From positions 186,001-250,000 of the forward strand of contig CAWGND010000013.1 in assembly GCA_963823845.1 (NCBI GenBank): a stretch of DNA of 64,000 nucleotides, written 5' to 3'. The position numbers and the translations under genes were made by a program. Below are positions 61,021-64,000 of this stretch, in pieces (the stretch's first letter is position 1; every line of letters begins with the position of its first letter). The notes below the pieces were generated by a model. The model was not told the DNA's origin, did no database searches, and was given only the letters and a program-made list of their open reading frames with translations. The DNA comes from Alloacidobacterium sp963823845. GTDB taxonomy: Bacteria > Acidobacteriota > Terriglobia > Terriglobales > Acidobacteriaceae.

Positions 61021-62226
61021 ATGCGTACTCGTACCTGCCTGAAGCGTTTGGCTAGTTGTATTCTTGCGACCTTGATTTGCCTGATGACCAGCAGTCTGAA
61101 CGCTCAGCATCTCCCCACACTCCAAGAGCAAAAGCGCATCGATGAGGCAATAGCGAGTCACATTGGCGACGTCCCCGATGACGCAGGCCTATTGGCAAAA
61201 GACCTATCTCCAAAGCTGAATCCGAAAGCAGTCGAAGCAGCGATCCGAAAAGTGGCGGACTGGGAGTTACAGCGATCGCAGCCCTACTTTGGCAATGAGT
61301 GGACATGGAGCGTGCTGTACACAGGCTTTATGGCTGCATCGAGCGCGACCGCCGACAACAAGTACAGCGATGCCATGCTTGAGGTCGGGAAAAAGTTCAA
61401 CTGGCAGCTTCGGTCGCATCTCCCCAGTGCGGATGACCAAAGCATCGGGCAAATCTACACCGAGCTCTATATGCAGAAGCACGACCCGAAGATGATTGCC
61501 CCGACCCGGACCGAACTTGACGATCTGATCACACACGAGAATGATCCGGCGCCCAGAATTTCGTGGTGGTGGTGCGACGCTCTGTTCATGGCGCCTCCGC
61601 TTTGGGCACGAATGAACGCAATCACCCACGACGACAAATATCTCGACTACATCGACCGCGAATGGTGGAAGACCTCTAATCTTCTCTATGATCCGCACGA
61701 GCACCTTTACTTTCGCGATCTAACGTATCTGAACAAGACGGAGCCGAACGGCCAGAAAATGTTCTGGTCGCGCGGCAACGGCTGGGTCCTTGCCGGTTTC
61801 GTGCGCTTGTTGCAGTACTTCCCGAAAGACGACCCGAGGCGTGAGAAGTACGTGCAGCAGTATAGGGAGATGGCCGCCAGGCTGATCACTCTTCAGGGCA
61901 AGGACGGCCTATGGCGCTCAGGTCTACTTGATCCTGACTACTACCCTCTCCCGGAGAACTCAGGCTCAGCGCTGATTACCTATGGCTTGGCCTACGGCGT
62001 CAATGAAGGCATTCTTGATCGCAAGACCTACTCACCAGCGGTTAAGCGGGCATGGAAGGGCCTTCTGTCGCACGTTTACGCCGACGGACGCTTAGGGTGC
62101 ATACAGCAAGTGGGCGCAGCACCAGCCTTCTACAAGGCGACATCGAGCTACATCTTCGGAGTGGGCGGCTTCCTGCTGGCCGGCTCAGAAGTAGATCGTA
62201 TGGCGAAAGTTGGAAGACATAAGTAA
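61021..62226 (+). CDS. Glycoside hydrolase family 88/105 (unsaturated rhamnogalacturonyl hydrolase-like)
   Basis: About 401 residues from ATG 61021 (GGAG nine bases upstream; ATG 61012 possible). Signal peptide MRTRTCLKRLASCILATLIC...NAQ, so exported. The alpha/alpha-barrel motifs of YteR-like enzymes are seen: SIGQIYTELY, ISWWWCDALFMAPP with the catalytic Asp region, FWSRGNGWVLAGF, and SGSALITYGLAYGV. The enzyme hydrates and splits the unsaturated galacturonyl end left by pectin lyases. The next gene is a TonB-dependent receptor, fitting a glycan-use locus. Confidence 0.9.
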   Translation: MRTRTCLKRLASCILATLICLMTSSLNAQHLPTLQEQKRIDEAIASHIGDVPDDAGLLAKDLSPKLNPKAVEAAIRKVADWELQRSQPYFGNEWTWSVLYTGFMAASSATADNKYSDAMLEVGKKFNWQLRSHLPSADDQSIGQIYTELYMQKHDPKMIAPTRTELDDLITHENDPAPRISWWWCDALFMAPPLWARMNAITHDDKYLDYIDREWWKTSNLLYDPHEHLYFRDLTYLNKTEPNGQKMFWSRGNGWVLAGFVRLLQYFPKDDPRREKYVQQYREMAARLITLQGKDGLWRSGLLDPDYYPLPENSGSALITYGLAYGVNEGILDRKTYSPAVKRAWKGLLSHVYADGRLGCIQQVGAAPAFYKATSSYIFGVGGFLLAGSEVDRMAKVGRHK

Positions 62227-62607
62227 GTCCGAGACGAAATAAACAAACGTTATGCAGCACAGTTGGATGTTGTTATCCACCTGTTCTATAAGAGCTGTCT
62301 TCCTCGCGAAACAGACGGTTATTTGTAGGTTGCCGAGCGCCGGCCAGTCTTCGAGATCTTGCACGTTTGCGATAACTCTACTTTATCCTCCGTATCTGAT
62401 TTACCTGATACCTCCAATTTGTTGTTGAAATGATCAATTCGTTCAAACTAAGTTTGGACATGGAAGTAATCCGGCAGACTTTTCACCCCGCCCGTTATCG
62501 CAAAGAACACGGCTTCCAGTGAAGCATCCCGTTGTTCGTGCTTTGTAGAGAAATAAAACCCACTCAGAAAACAGATAGCTCCCCATCTTTCCTTGGAGGT
62601 CTTTGCT
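62227..62607. other. Intergenic leader of the TonB receptor gene, no gene seen
   Basis: About 380 bp, AT-richer than its flanks, with no supported frame on either strand. A GGAGGT ribosome site (62595-62600) serves the receptor start. No terminator with a T-run was found after the GH105 stop. Confidence 0.5.
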
Positions 62608-64000
62608 ATGTCGTTCCGAAGTAGCCGTTCTGTATCCCTATGTGTCACAGCCATAGTTCTATTTGCAGCATGCCTGTTCGCCCCGATTTCCATGTACGCG
62701 CAGACGTTCCGCGGCGGCATCAACGGAGTCGTTACTGATCAAGCAGGTGCTGTAGTGTCAGGCGCGCAGGTTGTAGCCACGGCTGACGCTACGCAAGTCG
62801 CGCACACAACGATCACTTCGAGCGGCGGTGAATTCTCGTTTCAAGATCTGCCGCTGGGCGCTTATACAGTCACTGCAACCGCCCCTAGCTTCCAGACAAC
62901 CAAGGTTGGCAACGTCAGTGTGACAGCCGGTACGATCTATACGCTGCCGATTAAGCTCACCGTAGCATCTCAAGCGACGACGGTAGAAGTCTCGGCAGCA
63001 GCTCTGGCTCTGGATACAACCTCAACGACGCAGACAACGGTATTGCAAAGCAAGACCGTGCAGGATATTCCGCTCAATGGACGCGACTTCACCCAGTTGA
63101 TTGCCTTGACTCCCGGCTTTGCCGGATATGTAGCCGGCGGCTACGGTTCCTTGAATGGCACTCGAGCCAACCAGATGAACTGGCAGATCGACGGCATCGA
63201 CAACAATGATCTCTGGCACAATATTCCCGCTGTCAATCAAGGCGGCGTATCAGGCATTGCCGGAGTCGTGCTTCCGATTGACGCCGTCGAACAATTCTCC
63301 GCACAGACGCAGGCGCCACCTGAGTCAGGCAGAAACCCCGGCGGGACTGTCAATCTAAGCTTGCGTTCCGGCACCAACGGCATTCACGGTACGGCTTATT
63401 ATTTTATTCGCAACGAAGCTCTCGGAGCGAAGAATCCGTTTACTCCGACCAAGCAGGAAGTGCGAAATCAAAACTGGGGTTTCTCCGTAGGTGGTCCTCT
63501 CATCAAGAACAAGCTCTTCTGGTTCACGACGTTCGAAAAGCAGAACTTCACTATTGGAGTTCCGGCTCAGGCGACCGAGCCATCCACGGCCTATCAAACC
63601 GAGGCCTCAGCGATCCTCGCCAACCACGGAATTGCGGTGAATCCGGTTTCGGTCGCACTTATCAACGGGAACGGTTCTACGAAAGGTCTCTGGCCAACGT
63701 ATGCTCTTAACGGGCCTGCGGTGACAAACAATTACACCAGCTCCGATCCGGAATATGGCTATAGCTACAACGGGCTGGCCAAGATCGATTACACAATCAA
63801 CGACCGCAACAGTCTTTCTGCGCATTGGTTTGTTGGACAAGGAAACCAGGTCGCGCCAGTAGGGTCTGTCCTGAAGCCCTACTACGAAGTGGCTCCGATT
63901 CACGTGCAAAATTATGCCCTCGTCTATAACCACGTGTTTACGCCTACTCTGGCCAACCAGGTCTTGGCCGGTGTGAACTATTTCAATCAGGTATTCAACG
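62608..64000 (+). CDS. Oar-like TonB-dependent receptor, N-terminal part
   Basis: The first 464 codons; the gene runs off the right edge. Signal peptide to about residue 32 (SLCVTAIVLFAACLFAPISMYAQ). A carboxypeptidase-regulatory/CnaB-like beta-sandwich follows (about 36-120; GVVTDQAGAVVSGAQV...). Then comes the plug, with DIPLNGRDFTQLIALTPG, GTRANQMNWQIDGIDNND and the NPGGTVNLSLRSGTN block, followed by the first barrel strands. Such large receptors (about 1100 residues in Acidobacteriota) bind sugars or other large ligands at the outer membrane. Ligand unknown; the GH105 gene in front suggests pectin-derived oligosaccharides. Confidence 0.92.
   Translation, partial: MSFRSSRSVSLCVTAIVLFAACLFAPISMYAQTFRGGINGVVTDQAGAVVSGAQVVATADATQVAHTTITSSGGEFSFQDLPLGAYTVTATAPSFQTTKVGNVSVTAGTIYTLPIKLTVASQATTVEVSAAALALDTTSTTQTTVLQSKTVQDIPLNGRDFTQLIALTPGFAGYVAGGYGSLNGTRANQMNWQIDGIDNNDLWHNIPAVNQGGVSGIAGVVLPIDAVEQFSAQTQAPPESGRNPGGTVNLSLRSGTNGIHGTAYYFIRNEALGAKNPFTPTKQEVRNQNWGFSVGGPLIKNKLFWFTTFEKQNFTIGVPAQATEPSTAYQTEASAILANHGIAVNPVSVALINGNGSTKGLWPTYALNGPAVTNNYTSSDPEYGYSYNGLAKIDYTINDRNSLSAHWFVGQGNQVAPVGSVLKPYYEVAPIHVQNYALVYNHVFTPTLANQVLAGVNYFNQVFN

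Overview
The window looks like a chromosome segment of an Acidobacteriota member, most likely Acidobacteriaceae/Terriglobia. It is GC-rich and has an Oar-like carboxypeptidase-regulatory-domain TonB receptor, CRTAC1 (FG-GAP plus ASPIC/UnbV) proteins, multiheme cytochrome-TPR fusions, a GH105 hydrolase, a DUF374 acyltransferase and dispersed palindromic repeats of the kind seen between genes in that group. The taxonomic call is inferred from gene content; no rRNA or tRNA gene was seen.

Layout. 1-5.1 kb (minus): N-terminus of an M13 metallopeptidase, an MlaD-type protein, acpS, and a recG broken by many single-base indels. 5.4-8.9 kb (plus): an ECF-like sigma factor overlapping a membrane protein, then an ABC-2 exporter pair. 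9-18.3 kb: a conserved hypothetical, a small cytochrome c, and a minus-strand operon of CAT-like acetyltransferase, TPR protein, five-heme cytochrome-TPR, CRTAC1 protein and secreted protein. 18.5-20.8 kb: a frameshifted ExbD and two Tat-exported cupins, each preceded by a 121-bp repeat. 21.1-28.7 kb: DUF374-queA-polA (plus) converging on DUF2905-xseA-glmM (minus). 28.8-33.6 kb: a channel-like protein, a deoxyhypusine synthase homologue, a methyltransferase and an S1/P1 nuclease. 33.6-38.2 kb: a nucleoside salvage operon cdd-deoA-nupC-punA-udk. 38.3-43.3 kb: chemotaxis core cheA-cheW-cheY-cheB-cheR, with cheA and cheB frameshifted. 43.4-49 kb: Lhr helicase and Nei-like glycosylase. 49-52.3 kb: a DUF3617 gene interrupted by an amber codon, and a class A PBP. 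52.5-57.1 kb: a complete 4-hydroxyproline catabolic operon. 57.5-60.9 kb: circularly permuted ATP-grasp, alpha-E and transglutaminase genes. 61-64 kb: GH105 and the start of a TonB-dependent receptor, suggesting pectin-related glycan use.

Two themes deserve attention. First, five genes (recG, cheA, cheB, exbD, the DUF3617 gene) carry lesions in otherwise well-conserved proteins. Several indels lie in short homopolymers, so assembly error competes with real gene decay. Second, there is a rich layer of non-coding repeats, including a promoter-like element present twice with identical internal spacing and a relic of the ABC permease C-terminus 1.7 kb from the intact gene. The least understood multigene unit is the 11.0-18.3 kb operon.
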